A stretch of DNA of 64,000 nucleotides from Tethya wilhelma (taxonomy: Eukaryota > Porifera > Demospongiae > Tethyida > Tethyidae), in the NCBI GenBank assembly GCA_964030475.1, contig CAXIPT010000009.1, forward strand, positions 2,757,605 to 2,821,604, in the 5' to 3' direction. The position numbers and the translations under genes are program-made. Every line of letters starts with the position of its first letter. Position 1 is the stretch's first letter. The notes below the pieces were generated by a model. The model had not been told where the DNA came from and did not search any database. It was given only the letters and a program-made list of their open reading frames with translations. Shown here piece after piece: positions 33,727-46,197 of this stretch.

Positions 33727-36700
33727 TCACTGAGTTGTTAGGCCCATATCAACAAAAGCATCTTCAGCCCAGCTGCCAAGGACGGTTGTGAGCTCACGTT
33801 TTGCTGATGTGAGTGCTGACTTTAAACTCTCCCTCTCCTCCTCTGTGAGTTTCTTCATTCCATCGCGAACCCTCTTCTTTGTCAGCACAGGATAGTTGGC
33901 AGCAACAATGTACCCATTAGCGTGATAGGACCGAGGCCCGTCCAGATGAAGACCATAGATCTTGGTCGGTTCAGTGAGGGTAGTGAAATTGAATCGACGC
34001 ACTTTGACTGGTTCGTACAACAGTGGATCAGTTTGGGCAATATGAAAGACAATGTCACCAACTTGGAGGAGTTTGAAATCCATGTCAGGGTTCTCTTCTT
34101 TAGCTGTGTCTGGATCGAGACATTTCCAGCCCTCAGTTGTCCAGAAGGGATGATGGAGAGCAGCAAATGGTGCATTGTCATTGAAGCCAAAGATCCTGTC
34201 TTGAGGTTTGAGAGTGTGATCAACGTACTCGGCAGTGATTGCACTCGTTTCTCCACCCATTGCAAGTATCTTCACTCCCTCTGTCTGCTTCTCAATGGAG
34301 AGCTTAGAGCCATTGCTGAGAGTAACTGTTGTCCCAGCAATGAAGCATCCACCTCCTACATGAAAACACTGCCATTTGCTGATTGTATCAATATAATCAT
34401 CATAATATACTTACTACAACGATGATTCCGGATCTTGTATGTCAGTTCATCTATCTCATTCTGTTTGCACCTTATCAAATATTGTGATTGGTCATAGTTG
34501 TTCTGTAGTTGTCGTTCTCGTTGTGCAAAGTTCCTCTGAATTCTATTCAACTCCTGGGCATTCTCAGACTTCATCTTCTCTAAGTTTAAGGAATTAGCTT
34601 CAGCCATGTTCTTCATTCTTTTTTCATGCTCTTCTAATTGCTTGTTACTCTGTTTCTGCCAATTCTCAGTATCTTTGGTATACTTCTCAGACATCAATTG
34701 CATCTATTATAAAATGATCAAAAACAGAAAGAAAAAAAAGACAAATAAACTTCAATTTCCACTTGTCTGCTACATTAGAGATAGACATGACTTTACGATA
34801 AAACCTTAGCTTCTTGGTCTCGTTGGGATTGCTCCAGCTTGTGCATTAATTCAGTCTGCGCATATGTATATAATTTACAACACAATTCATATAATATTAT
34901 TATAGTCACGATTGAACTATATACACAGTCATATGTTTACTAGGCATGCATGCATACGTACTCCTGGTCCATATTATTTTACGGTGATTACCTCTTTTTG
35001 GCCAAATTTTAACCGTTCCTCTTTCAGTTCTTCCATTCTTTCCTTCGCTTTGGCATCATAGTTCTTGATATGTGAAAGCTGAGACTCCAGGAGAGCATGT
35101 TGGACATCTTGTTCCTATTTGAGCAATTATTATAATTATATCATAAAGAAAATTTATGCATTGAGAATTTTTTCTGTTCACTTACTGAGATAAATTTGTT
35201 CAGTACACTATCAGCACAAGGACCAATGGAAGAGGTTTTGTACTCAGAAATCACTTTTTTGAACGCCTCTTCAATCATTTTGAAATCAGTTGAGGGGGTC
35301 AGATTTGAGATGAGAGGGTCGAGATGACGCTCTTTGAGTGTCGTTATTAGAGTCTGACAAGTGGTCTTTGAAGCAGCACAATTTTTTTCCAAATAATGAG
35401 CCAGTTCTCCACCAGTACATTCGCCCGTAGCATCCTCAAAAACTGCCAAGCAAGACTATATACATGTGCAATATGTGGAGTGCATGCCCATATTAAGCAA
35501 TGTACATGAGATAATCATGCCATCAGTCATGCCCTATAACTAGCAAATGCCTACGACATTTGGGGGCGAGCGTGAGCGCCTAAATAATGTGTTGTACATG
35601 TAATAGTACGTATTGTGACCGCAATAATGAATCAAATGTGAGGTTCATGGTGATGACATCATGTTTGTAAACTTGCATGTGTGCCGCCGGGATGTGATAA
35701 CATTGAGAGAATGGGTGAATATTGTTCAGAGTTGATTTAGTTTTGGACAGTTCAAATGCTGCTGCAAGTCTAGATGCTGTGTGGTTAGCTGGTGAGATCA
35801 CATGGCAGAAAAAAGAGCAGTAGACATGTTCAACCAAGCAAAGAGAAAGAAGACAGAGAAGAATATCTCTAAATTATCACTGATATAGTATTGTTGCATG
35901 AGTCAGTAAAAGTAGCCAGACACTGAGTCTACCTACCGAGCTCGTCTATGGTTGTCAGACTATGCCCATCTGCATCTTGCTGTCACCTCACTTGTCTTTG
36001 CTCTGGTGTCTCATTGTCTCAGCTCCCTCTGCTTTCTTTGTCAGTGTTTGTCTTGTGCTTTATTAGCTTAGCTTGGCCACGTGCAAGTACTTGAATTGTT
36101 CGAAATTATTTGTTGATGTCATTACAAATTCGAAAAATTCAAACAGGAAATGCTATTTACGGAATGGTGCGTACAGACATCACACACATGCACAGATCAC
36201 ACAACCGGAAGTGCACAGACTCGAATTAATGTCGTGTAACGTATATGTGGGGCTCGCTCACGCTCGCCCCAATTATATAGAAATCAACACACCATGAGCT
36301 TATCCAGAAAAGCTTGGTACATCTCACTGTCACTTTCACTATCAAGTATTGTCGCCTTTTTGAATACTTTCAAAGACTGGTCCACTCCCCTTCTGTGCCA
36401 ACTGCTAAGAAGATCATCAGTTTCCAGGGGCAGTTTCTTAAGAACTCCCTCCATTGATTCCTTGTAGCATCTCACAGCTTGTTCCACACCTTCTGTGTAT
36501 GTGGCCTCCAGAACTCTCTGCCAGGTTGAGCCAATGACAGGAATACCACCAGGGGAGTTTAGAGCATCAACATAAAGTTGAACCATGTGGGCAAGTTCTG
36601 TGAAAATAAGACGACAATGAACAAACTGACCTGAAATTTAAATAGTGCCAGTTATTGTCAGTGTTAAATATAACAACTTACGGAATCCACTGATAACGCT

Positions 36701-36943
36701 ACCACCTTTGTAGCCTTTCTTAGGACAGCAATTGTCATAGATTCTCTTCTTCACATAAGCCAGCTGATTTACGAATAATGTGCTGATGTCTTTCTGGTAG
36801 AGAGGGTTGTCAATGTTCTGCATGACTTGTGGATCAGTGGAGGGAGGAGGGAGGGATTCAGCATCAAAGGAGTTGAAGAAACCCAAGAGACATCGACGGA
36901 TCTCAGTTTGAGCTTCATCATCAGTGGCATCTTCAACAAGGAC
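33727..36943 (-). CDS. GBP-like/Hint protein, second subfamily, 5' end missing (GBP-M2)
   Basis: Exons on the minus strand: 36682..36943, 36293..36597, 35186..35455, 34992..35114, 34805..34855, 34415..34703 and the Hint exon 33727..34355. All meet in frame, matching exon for exon (with the same or nearly the same lengths) the complete gene at 46198-52714. Present: the end of the G domain (GFFNSFDAESLPPPSTDPQV), the helical middle domain (MVQLYVDALNSPGGIPVI), coiled coil, and Hint starting RGGCFIAGTTVTLSNGS and ending MGLTTQ. The exons for the P-loop, DTEG and RD motif are absent: 36944-37648 is non-coding and the contig stops in a TG repeat. The long intron 35456-36292 carries an inverted-repeat element. 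Confidence 0.78.
35560..36275. mobile_element. Inverted-repeat element in GBP-M2 intron
   Basis: Ends TGGGGGCGAGCGTGAGCG (35561 on) and CTCGCTCACGCTCGCCCC (36252-36270) are complementary. About 710 bp, no convincing coding frame. A related pair of ends flanks 46883-47467 in a GBP-M4 intron and a single end lies at 57381-57398. Confidence 0.55.
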
Positions 36944-37598
36944 CTGAATAACGAATGCATAATTGTATGATCTATACAGCTAGATCAAGTCATTTTGGAT
37001 TTTGATACAACTGGTAGCAGCACTAGCTGATGATGATCATGAATGAATACACAATATGCATGGTGCACAACCCTCGGCGTAATATATTGCCTATACTAAT
37101 TTCCCTCAAGCCTTGAATTAATGACATATATATATCTACAAAGCATTGAGATATATGCATGCATGTTGTCAGCTGTGAATATTATCATACATGGGCATGG
37201 CTATTTAAATGATATTGTGATCATTACAAGCTGCACAAAGAATTTGTACTTGAATTGAACCACTCCGATACAGGCCTATATATACCTATAGCAACAGCCC
37301 ACGTACTGGCTCGACTCTAGTAGACTATAAATGCTTGGAGTATCTTTGCCAGGCACAGCTATATTATTATAGCAGTGGCAGCTATAATAGCATAGATAGT
37401 GTATAGCCAGTATATAGGTGAGGCCATGGACACATAGCCAATATGGTCGCTCAAGCGATTGCCTGAAAATTGAAAATCCTATATAGCATATAATTATACT
37501 GATAGGACAGGAACTATAAATAAGTTTTAGCTTCTGAAAAAATATTATATTATTTTTAGATAAATACAAGTACTCTTAATATTTGCATTTTGTGTGTG

Positions 37599-37648
<50 letters not shown>
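36944..37648. other. Intronic/non-coding DNA ending in TG repeat
   Basis: No GBP exon is found here although the G-domain exons of GBP-M2 are expected. Contains one copy of a dispersed repeat (GCATGGTGCACAACCCTCGG, about 37056) also found near 48327, 51385 and 57283. Confidence 0.5.
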
Positions 37649-37702
37649 NTAGTTAACGACTCGGCTGTGTGTGTGTGGTGTGTGTGTGTGTGTGTGCATG
37701 TA
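37594..37702. repeat. (TG)n microsatellite across gap
   Basis: TG tracts on both sides of the N at 37649. The join is likely repeat-driven and unsafe. Confidence 0.9.
37649..37649. other. Assembly gap (single N)
   Basis: Separates the truncated GBP-M2 locus from a contig with an unrelated EGF-domain gene. Confidence 0.8.
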
Positions 37703-38197
37703 TGCGTGCAGTGGGTATACCAATTGTACATAAGTAGAAATATTGGCAAGTATTTTAATCTGGCGATCTTACAGTTGTCAAGCTACTCACAAGAAATATT
37801 TGGCAATTTCTTGCGTAATGTATTGTGATAGTGGAGAAAACATTTTGTAATTATACTAATGGACAATTTCCGAGCCGATTACCAAACTGCCAAATTCAAT
37901 CCACTGCCAATATTTCCACGAGTACAGCAATCAAGCAAACAACACTGCTGCTCTGAAACAGATAAAAACAAACAACTCTCGTTACCTAGCCATCAAGCTT
38001 GATCGTGCATAAAGAATTGTTAGAGTGGTACGACCCCTCTAATTAAGACTACATAATTGATGTGGAACTCACCGGTGTATGGCTCATAGGCCCAGGAAGT
38101 GGTCCTGCCCTCAGTGAACGTCTCCAACTGGTACTGTAGGGACAAGGGAAGTCATTGTGAGTGTCTGTTAGCCTCGTAGCAAATTGAGAGTGAGACA

Positions 38198-39309
38198 CTA
38201 AAGTGAGTGAGTGGGGGTATAAACAAGCATGGCGTTGTCCAAACTGACTTGAAATAACCAGTTGTATCTCAAAACTGAATATAAACCAGGCTCATCAGCA
38301 ACTATTTGCTCACATCCTTCTACAGTAGTCACAACGTCCTGTTCAGCTAAATTTGAGAAGTAATCGATGGCTTGATAAACTTCAGTAGTTAGTCTAGGAG
38401 TTGGAATACTCAGTGATATCCAGGAAGGAAAGAGTGATTGAATACGATCAGCATAGGTCCTAGCTAACGAGCGACTTACAATCAAATCTTCCGTGTCTCC
38501 AGCAGAAAATGGGAGAAAATAGCAACTCTTTAGTTCTGGATCAGATGTTACATCAACAAACCTTATATTGATTTTTCCATTGTCCGGACAAGAGCTGCAA
38601 CCCACACTTCCAGGACTAGTGGCTATGGATCCATCAGTGTAGTCAATGTTGATTCCATTTACAGAAACAGGTAGAGAAAGGCCATTAAATCTGACAAAGA
38701 TGACACCACCTGACTCAAACAAAGGACTATCTTCTGTCCAGCGACAAGAAGAAAGAAACTGAACTCTATCCGTTGTCATGGGACATTCCTGATAGGAAAG
38801 CATCGATGGCTGACAGCAACTTTCACTGATTGTGCCAACTTCATTCCCCAAAAGTGTAAAGTACCTATTGACTTCATCTTCCTTCCGTTTGCTACCAACA
38901 AGAATAGATGACTCGCTAGGAGGATCAAAAATACTTGAGCCAGGCCCCCTAAGGCTGTATCCAAGAGAATATTGCCCAGCTCTTCTTCCTGTTATACTAA
39001 ATTGAGCGGTACTTTTCCTTGGACTAAGGGTAGCTATTTTGGGACTAACATTTAATCTTCTATTGCTACTTTGGAAGTTAATTTCAACCTCCATGTCTGT
39101 TGCTGCACTGAGTTCAAATGACATTTCTTCACCTTCTTCAAGCCTTGGGATTTGAGGTAGGGAAAGAATTCCTTGATTACAAGTTGGTCCCTCAAAACCA
39201 GTTCCTTCGCAATCACACTCAAATGTAATATCATTGAGCACCTCTGATGTAATCTTCGTACTACATACTCCACTGTGCATACAAGGATTGTTAACACAGG
39301 GGTCAACCT
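38198..39309 (-). CDS. EGF-domain extracellular protein, partial, unknown family
   Basis: A long minus-strand exon beginning after an acceptor (ACTTGCAG) at 39310 and open to a stop at 38198. It opens with one EGF-like domain (CVNNPCMHSGVCST ... FECDCEG ... FEGPTC, six Cys). It continues with a beta-rich stretch and Cys pairs (ESCCQPSMLSYQEC, GCSSCPDNGKIN, SCYFLPFSAGD). No signal peptide or membrane segment is in this exon; at least one 5' exon is missing. A donor before the stop cannot be excluded. Tail residues VEGCEQIVADEPGLY are conserved-looking but not recognised. Confidence 0.6.
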
Positions 39310-39361
39310 CTGCAAGTATTGTTACCATAAGATTTATTATAGTAACATGATGTTTGATCAT

Positions 39362-40038
39362 AATTATTATTATGAGTATTAATAATTGATCTGAGTAGTA
39401 ATCCCTGGTAATAATAATTTCTAAAGTGAAATTGCATGTTCACTGGCCATTTTTTTCAATCTGAAATACCATGAATAGAATTATGGCACACAATGATCAG
39501 TGATACAACAATTAACCATACAATGTAGCCATCTTTTAGGTAGAGTCCAAAGGTCATTTATCCACGTGGCATTTAATGCGCATGCGCATTTAATTTAGCT
39601 GCTCTTGCATACAATATAGCTGCTACTCAGATAACTCAAGCTTTTTGTAGGGACTAACCAGTCTCTGATTGTCTCCACACTGTAGTGTTGAAAAAAGTGA
39701 ATGAACAAGTAGTAAAAATTTTTAAAAAATAAGCAGTGTAGGAATGGGTAGTGCTGTAAAAAGTATTGGAACAAGGAATGGTCTCAATTTCGGCACATGA
39801 CTACTTCATTTTTTGTACCCAGGTCTGGGTCAGTAATCTAATCCTGCCAGATATATGCTTTATCCAACTTTTTAGCAGAATGGCAAGAAATTGAACCATT
39901 ACATTTAATGTGATAAAATGTGATATTCAAGTACAGATCATTCTTTAAAGCTTTTAACTTTATAACAATTAGCTATGCGGAGGGATCAAAACTGAAAATG
40001 AAGTAGTCATGTGCCGAAATTGAGACCATTCCTTGTTC
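39362..40038. other. Non-coding, dispersed-repeat element
   Basis: 39655-39822 is a copy of the 180-bp repeat family and 39998-40038 is its inverted end, so an inverted-repeat element is cut by the gap at 40039. An NRF-1-like AATGCGCATGCGCATT sits at about 39576. Confidence 0.55.
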
Positions 40039-40039
40039 N
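40039..40039. other. Assembly gap (single N)
   Basis: Left flank ends inside the inverted arm of a dispersed repeat, the same block with which the contig at 57692 begins. Confidence 0.75.
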
Positions 40040-40317
40040 CCCTGTGACTACGGAATTTTACTTTAACAAACTCTGCACCGTGGAATGTGTTGTTTATCCC
40101 TTTCGCTTGATGAAATCGGCAAATCGGCGTTTCTGGTTATGATCGCTCTCGAAATTCACAAGATTATGAACTCTTGAACCCTGTTGTTGTGACGTTTTCA
40201 ATCACTGGTCTACGTCATAACTCAACCACACCCCTTCAATGGATGCCATGGCGCCAGCAGGTACCTCTCGAGTTCGATCGCCCAGAATTCACCCAGAAAT
40301 GCAAGCGCTAGTGTTGC

Positions 40318-41025
40318 TAGTCTCGTGCCCAGACCCCACCCTCGCACAAGCGCGAGGAAAAAGGGGTCTGGTACGCTACGTCCAAATTCTTGGTTCTTGC
40401 TGAGTCAGCATTCATGAAAACGTGCAAGCCAATCAGATTGCAGAATTCAAGGTGTCACATGATGTTCAATAGAAGTGCGCGTGATTGTCATACAGTGTCT
40501 AGCAAGACTTTAGTCCAGTTTTATTCAAAGATTTTTACTTACTAACTTCACGCTTGTGGTGAATTTCCTTCTGCAGCTTAGTGCCAGCACTGATTTCTGA
40601 TTCAAGGTCGTTTTGTATAGTTTTCAAGTTCTCTGGATTGTCCGTGCCATAATTGTGTAGCTCAGACATACTAGTGGCATTTGTCACGAACAAAAGAACT
40701 ATGAGGTGGCAGCTAAGTATGCAGATCTTCTAACTTTTCATGACAAATACTGAAAATACACTCAGGGACTACCACGTGATTGCGTACCGAGTGAACCTAC
40801 TACAGGACTAACACAGTGCGGCCCAGTTAATAAGTTTGGGCAACTCTCCTGAATCGGAGGCAAAAAAGAAGAAGAAGAAGAAGATGCGCGTAGTACAAAA
40901 CCATGCACGATCACATGATATATCTGTCTGATGCCGACTCAGCAGAACCAAGAAATTGGACGTAGCGTACCAGACTCTCTTTCTCCTTGGAGATTGGGTG
41001 GAGTCTGGGGACGAGACTATAGTGT
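40318..41025. mobile_element. Inverted-repeat element, about 700 bp
   Basis: Left end TAGTCTCGTGCCCAGACCCC through GGTCTGGTACGCTACGTCCA and TTGGTTCTTGCTGAGTCAGC; the right end (about 40930-41022) is the complementary series ending GGTGGAGTCTGGGGACGAGA. The arms exceed 80 bp with indels. Confidence 0.55.
40543..40669 (-). CDS. Candidate orphan first exon inside inverted-repeat element
   Basis: Minus-strand ATG at 40669, 42 codons (MSELHNYGTDNPENLKTIQN, then a Lys/Glu-rich helix), ending at a good GTAAGT donor. Composition looks coding and helical, but no second exon is present on this contig. It could be a captured host exon or a chance frame. Confidence 0.28.
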
Positions 41026-43577
41026 TGCATGCACATAGGAGTCTTTGTTTATCAACCCACAATCACACACACTACTGTAAAGCTCATATTTTTTGAAAAA
41101 AAAAAAAAAAAAAAAAAAAATAAGTCGATGAAAGCAAACTTCAAAGCTTGTTCAAAGGCGAACCACTTAATCCATTATAGATCAGAGTGCCGACCACTTC
41201 AAAATCCACTATGGGATATATCCGGTGCCGACATGCCGACAATGAATAAATTCATATGATCATGAACCAAAATGATGACGTATTTAAGAAATTTTTGAAT
41301 TTAGAGTTTGTGCATTTTTACAACAAATTCCAAGCGAAAGGGTTATTGCTATAATGAAGCTACTATATATCTTTTTCGGTTATCTGGCACAATAATTTTT
41401 AGTTACTATAGTTACACCCCCAGATGCCTTTAAGAGCCAAATTCACCAACTTATGGCTCCGGATCCATGCAACCCTTTCTGTATACTCAAGTTATATCTC
41501 AGTAGATACCTACCCCTTTTTTTCAACAATCCTCTCCTCAGTTAGAATGTCAATTTTTAATTCACTTATCATACTAACTTATTGAGGTAACTGCATGTCC
41601 ATTATTAGCCCTTCTGTGCTATTTAATCATGCCACACCTGTATGCTCATGCTATTGTTTTAATTTGAAAAAGAAAGAAAAAACAAACAAACAAACAAACA
41701 AACAAAAGTTCAGTTGATTATATACTAGAATATACAACCCTGGACTAGACTGATAAATGATAATGACTCTGTGAAGAAGTTTATCCCTCTAATCGTGTCT
41801 CTAACGGTTGGTTTTAGGGTCAGAGGTGGTGCGCCTGGTGTGGATATTGAGTCTGCTGAGGTGATGATAGCCTGTAGATCCCTATTGCACCTAGAACTCG
41901 TTCAAAGACTTTCAATCTTCTTTCTCAATATGCTTCTATTTGTCCTGTTTCATATTTTGTACCTCATGCAGTCCTAGTGGCGTAGCAAAGAAATTATAGA
42001 AATAATAACATATCATTGTGGTTTATGGACCAAATGATATTATGACTATATAATTATTATTTATCTTCATTGGGAATGTCCAAGCTGTTCAGAGTTTTAC
42101 TTCGTTAGCTGCTTCAGTCCCAGGCANCGCGTAGTGAAGCCATAATGTGCGTAGAACAATATGCGTGTATTAAAATGTGCGACCACGTGCAGTTTGAATT
42201 TGAACGCTTACAAGACATTATGAGCAGTAGAAGCACACCAAGAGAAGGAATGGGGAAGAAAGAAGCTAAATGAGTGTAAGTCTAAGCGTATATTAAGTAT
42301 GTCAAATAGCTGCAGCATGCCACGTGGTCACAAAGAAAAAATATGCGTATGTTGGAGTCAACGCGAAAATAGGAGCGCAAATTGCATTCCAATGACGTAT
42401 TTTCAACCAATGAAATTTCAGTATTGATTTTTGGGCCATTTTTTCAAAAAGTTGCCGCTTCCGTGCAATAGCACCTTTAAGGTTACGGGATACAGTTTGC
42501 TCATGAATATTCATATGAATTTTTTGTATTTATTTTTCCATCTATTGCTTGTGATATGAAAGCTATTGGCAGTCAGCACAAATCTACACTGTATAACTAC
42601 TATACAAAGCGAAAACAGACTTGATTCTAATGATGCATGCACAAAATACGATGGCAACAAAAACGGTGGGTTCTGGGAAAATTTTTGTCGGCAAATCATG
42701 CCAGCAATATAAGGCTCCGAACTGAGCTTTGTGCGCTTCTAACGATAGGTAAGTACCTTTCAGAGGGCGACACGGAGAGAAAATAGTTAAGAGATATAAA
42801 ACAGAAGAGTCCTGCACTGCCATCGTTGGCTGAAGCTTGATAGACGCTCGAGTGGATGCCCAAGACGAAGCGCAACTTCAAAACTGTGAGTTGGATTCAA
42901 AATTTCTCTTCGTCTCGCCCTGCCCATTCCTTCGAATAAATAGAAAATGTACAATATACGGCGAGATAAGGCTTCTACGCGAAAAAAATTGCCGACTAAG
43001 CTGCAGGCCAAATCGCGTGTCTAAAATAACTAGCTTGTACCTTGTACTGTGCTTGTACTTATTAGCATATTCATGAGCTAACAATAGCCCGTAACCAATT
43101 TGGAGGTTTGGCGGTTGGCGCAAAAACCGCCAAATTAAATGCGTGTAAACTGTTTTTCGCTCTTTGCAATACATTGCGCAAGGGAGGAAAACGGCAAATT
43201 TAAAACCACAAATATTTTTGGTCTGAGCAAAATCGCCAAATTAAATGCCCGCCAATATTTCCACATTTACGGTAATTAACATAATAATGCTTGTATTATA
43301 ATCTATACTCTATAGCCTATAAAGAAGTCTATCATTAATTTTGTCCATGCATGTTATTTTCAGTTGCAATTGTCAATGTTCAGCTGACAAAGTCCTCTAG
43401 GCTGAAATGTCACAATCAGAGTCTATTTGTAGTATATATTATATACTGCTATTATAATAATATTCAAGATAATAATTATTGTTAGTCTAGTCGGAATAAT
43501 AATAATTGATGTTCTTTCATTATATATATATCGACATTAACTGTCATCATGATTAATAATTACCGGGCCATAATGAA
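41026..43577. other. Gene-poor stretch with gap and repeats
   Basis: Poly-A (41094-41120), AAAC repeats (about 41685-41706), gap at 42127, and repeated CGCCAAATTAAATGC phrases (about 43125-43250) typical of a MITE. Many short overlapping frames near 42500-43170 but none with splice logic or conserved domains. Confidence 0.5.
42127..42127. other. Assembly gap (single N)
   Basis: Starts the contig (42128-54108) that carries GBP-M3, GBP-M4 and the 3' exon of the second PIPOX-like gene. Confidence 0.75.
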
Positions 43578-43627
43578 TCAAGAAACAGTACATCCAAAAT
43601 AAACTTTTACTTCTGGTGCAGGCTGAG
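43578..43627 (-). other. Terminal CaaX exon of GBP-M3
   Basis: 50-bp exon after acceptor TTTTACAG; ends GCTVS, stop TGA. Frame and phase match the Hint exons of paralogues. Confidence 0.7.
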
Positions 43628-45819
43628 CTGTAAAATTATAATCAGAGAGAAATCATGCAATGAACATCATGTATTTCAAGTTTAGATTTTAGAGTTACTT
43701 ACGCCTTTTTAGGATAGCTTCATTAATCTTAGCCAATTCCTTCATGGATTCCATGTACTGATTATTCATCATTGTCATTTGTTGCATACTACTTTTGTGC
43801 TGTTCCTCCATTTTTTCCCTGTTCTTTTCACTGATCTTGGCCATCTTCTCCATTTGAGCCTTCATGTAATCTTCGGATTTTTGCCGCTCAACTTCAATTC
43901 TTTTCTTCTGTTGGTCACGAATCTTTTCCATGTCTTTCTGGTGAGCTTCTTGCATTGCTTGCATCTTTTGCTGTGCCATTTTATTATCATTTCTCATCTG
44001 CTCCAACATTTTTTTCAGCTCTTCATCTCTTTTAGCAGATTTTGCTTCTTCTTCTTCAAATTTTCTAAGTGATTCAAATTTCTCTTTCTTCCAGCCTTCA
44101 AGACGTTTATAATTATCTTCTTGAAGTTTGATAAAATTTCTGTTTTCTTCGTAAACCTCCCATTTAGCTGGACCAATAGCACGCTTATTGTACTCTTCAC
44201 GAAGTGCTTGCAGATCTCCTGAAAGATCTGTGAATGTATAATTGACGTCTTCCTGTCTGATTTTCATTTCAATTTCATTGTACAGCTGGCTGAACAAATC
44301 TTTACACTGCAAGCGAGACTTCTGCTGATTGCTTTTTGCAAACTTGAGCAGAATTCCACCACACACAACTTTTTTTGTGATTTCCTGACTTTCACCTTCA
44401 ATGCAATCACTCGTGATTTTTTTTTCCTCAAAAACAGCTGTAGAGTGCTCAGACTTAGCGATAAGACTATCCAAAGTTAGTCCAGTATGATAAATTCCTG
44501 TAGAAGTGGCTTGAGAAGGAAGACCTAAAAAGTGGCTAACTTGCTTCATAAGTGTTTGCGTTTTGCTGAGTAGAATTGAACGGTGCAATCCAAACAGAGT
44601 ACTCGAGTCTGACCCATCTTGTGAGTCCTCCTCCATTGGAAGGCCGACTTCAACATTTTTCTTCATTTCATCTTCGTATTCTCGAACCAGTTCCTCTAGA
44701 ACCCTTTCACATCTTGCCTCAACAGCTGCCTGCCATGTGTCATTGATGCAAGGAATTGCATTCGGATCATTAACAGCTTGAACATACTGCTGTGTCATAG
44801 CAGCAAGCAAAGGACCATCCACCACTTTTCCTTCGGCAAATCCATTCTTTGCTTGTATGTTTTGTAAAACATGCTGGATCACATTTTCCACCTGTTCATT
44901 GAACCGAGGCTCCAAGCTTGACTGCTTTGTGGCTATGTCCTGCATCACTGAAGGATCAGTAGAAGGTGGCACTACAGTCATGCACGAAATGGTTGGAAAG
45001 AATGTGAGAATAGCTCGGCTGACTGTGTCACTGGTTGATTCTAAGAAACCATCACTACGTTTCAGAATTTTTGTTTTAAGGTACTCAGTTGGTGTCATTC
45101 CTTGTGGAATTTGAAGAACTGCATCACGAAGAAGCCACAGGAAGTCAGGGAAATACTTCTTCATTTCAAATGCTTCATTTTTGCCTTCTTCAGAGCTTTG
45201 AATGGCTATGGATGAAGCCAGCTTCACAAAGTGGCTGTAGGTGTAAAACAAGAAAGGGAGCTAGCTATAGGGTTTTGCTGAAGTAACAACAGCAGCACAA
45301 AATTGTGTTGACTTACCTCATTTTTTCAAGATCGTTCCTTTTGGGAGATCCAAGGGAATTGTAGATGAAGTATGAGCTAAGAAGAACGGTCATCACCAGG
45401 ATACTAGCATCATCCCTGGCCTTGGCATTGGCTGAATCGATTCCCTCTGTATCCATCATAAGCACAGTGAATTCATCGTTTTCCAGTACAGTTGTGCCTA
45501 TCCAAATACCAAATGTTTGAGCATTCATTGTATGACCAAGTGCAAAGTCATCTGCTGATCCCAATGCTCTTGAGAGGATGTAAGATTTGCCTGTACGACA
45601 GGGTCCTCCAATGGCCAGCACAGCTATAGGACGATTGATGGTTTCCAGCAAACGAAGAGTCTCGGGGACAACCTTGAGGCTGGAACGTCGTTCACCTTGT
45701 ATGGGTTTCAACTCGTTTGTTGAGACGTCATAGCTGCAGTCATTGGGGATGATCAGAGGCATGGACCTGGGAACAGATCCTAGCTCTGGGTGGATAAGAA
45801 AATGCTTGGTATACTCCAT
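43578..45819 (-). CDS. GBP-like GTPase with C-terminal CaaX box (GBP-M3)
   Basis: Exons 45317..45819, 43703..45234 and 43578..43627 on minus give 694 aa. I chose ATG 45819 (MEYTKHFLIHPEL) because it aligns with the start of GBP-M1; an upstream in-frame ATG at 45891 exists. P-loop GGPCRTGKS (71-79), DTEG (123-126), RD motif (204-205), helical domain (YVQAVNDPNAIPCI) and a coiled coil to about residue 678. The last exon, entered at phase 1 exactly where GBP-M1 splices to Hint, encodes PQPAPEVKVYFGCTVS and a stop. CTVS is a CaaX box very close to the CTIS of human GBP1, so farnesylation is predicted. The body is much closer to GBP-M1 than to GBP-M4, so the two C-termini differ between close relatives. 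Confidence 0.85.
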
Positions 45820-45958
45820 ACAGCTTCTATACGTCGCCACCGGTCGTGACCAAATCAAATTAATGCGCGCGGCTGGTGACATAAAATGCATGCAAGGCAG
45901 ACTGGTCGAATGAGGAACTTTATAGCAGATCTGCTAAATATAGTATACGCGCGTTAGT

Positions 45959-45993
45959 GATTTTACTTCCTGTTCATACAAAATAATGACTCA
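45959..45993 (-). promoter_or_regulatory. Upstream block with ETS-like and AP-1-like sites (GBP-M3)
   Basis: GATTTTACTTCCTG and ATGACTCAGG, 140-175 bp upstream of the GBP-M3 start, mirror the block upstream of GBP-M1. Confidence 0.35.
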
Positions 45994-46197
45994 GGATCTT
46001 ATTATTATCTATATTTGGCAAGAATAGCAAAAGTGATAATTATAACAATCAAAGTAACAAATCGAAATAGGCTACAAAACAAAATACTGTGACTCCAACA
46101 AAAATACAATCTATAGGCAAAAATCATTATTAAAATAATTGCATGAGGTCATATCTATCCAATGGCTCCATGGGATGTACATGTAGGATTAAGGTCC

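Noticed and set aside
36944..37648. Expected G-domain exons of GBP-M2
   Set aside because: Both strands were scanned for GxxRxGKS, DTEG and LLRD; none found before the gap, so the gene is reported as 5' truncated.
42302..43174. Cluster of overlapping short frames on both strands
   Set aside because: No consistent frame, motif or splice structure; probably moderately GC-rich repeat DNA.
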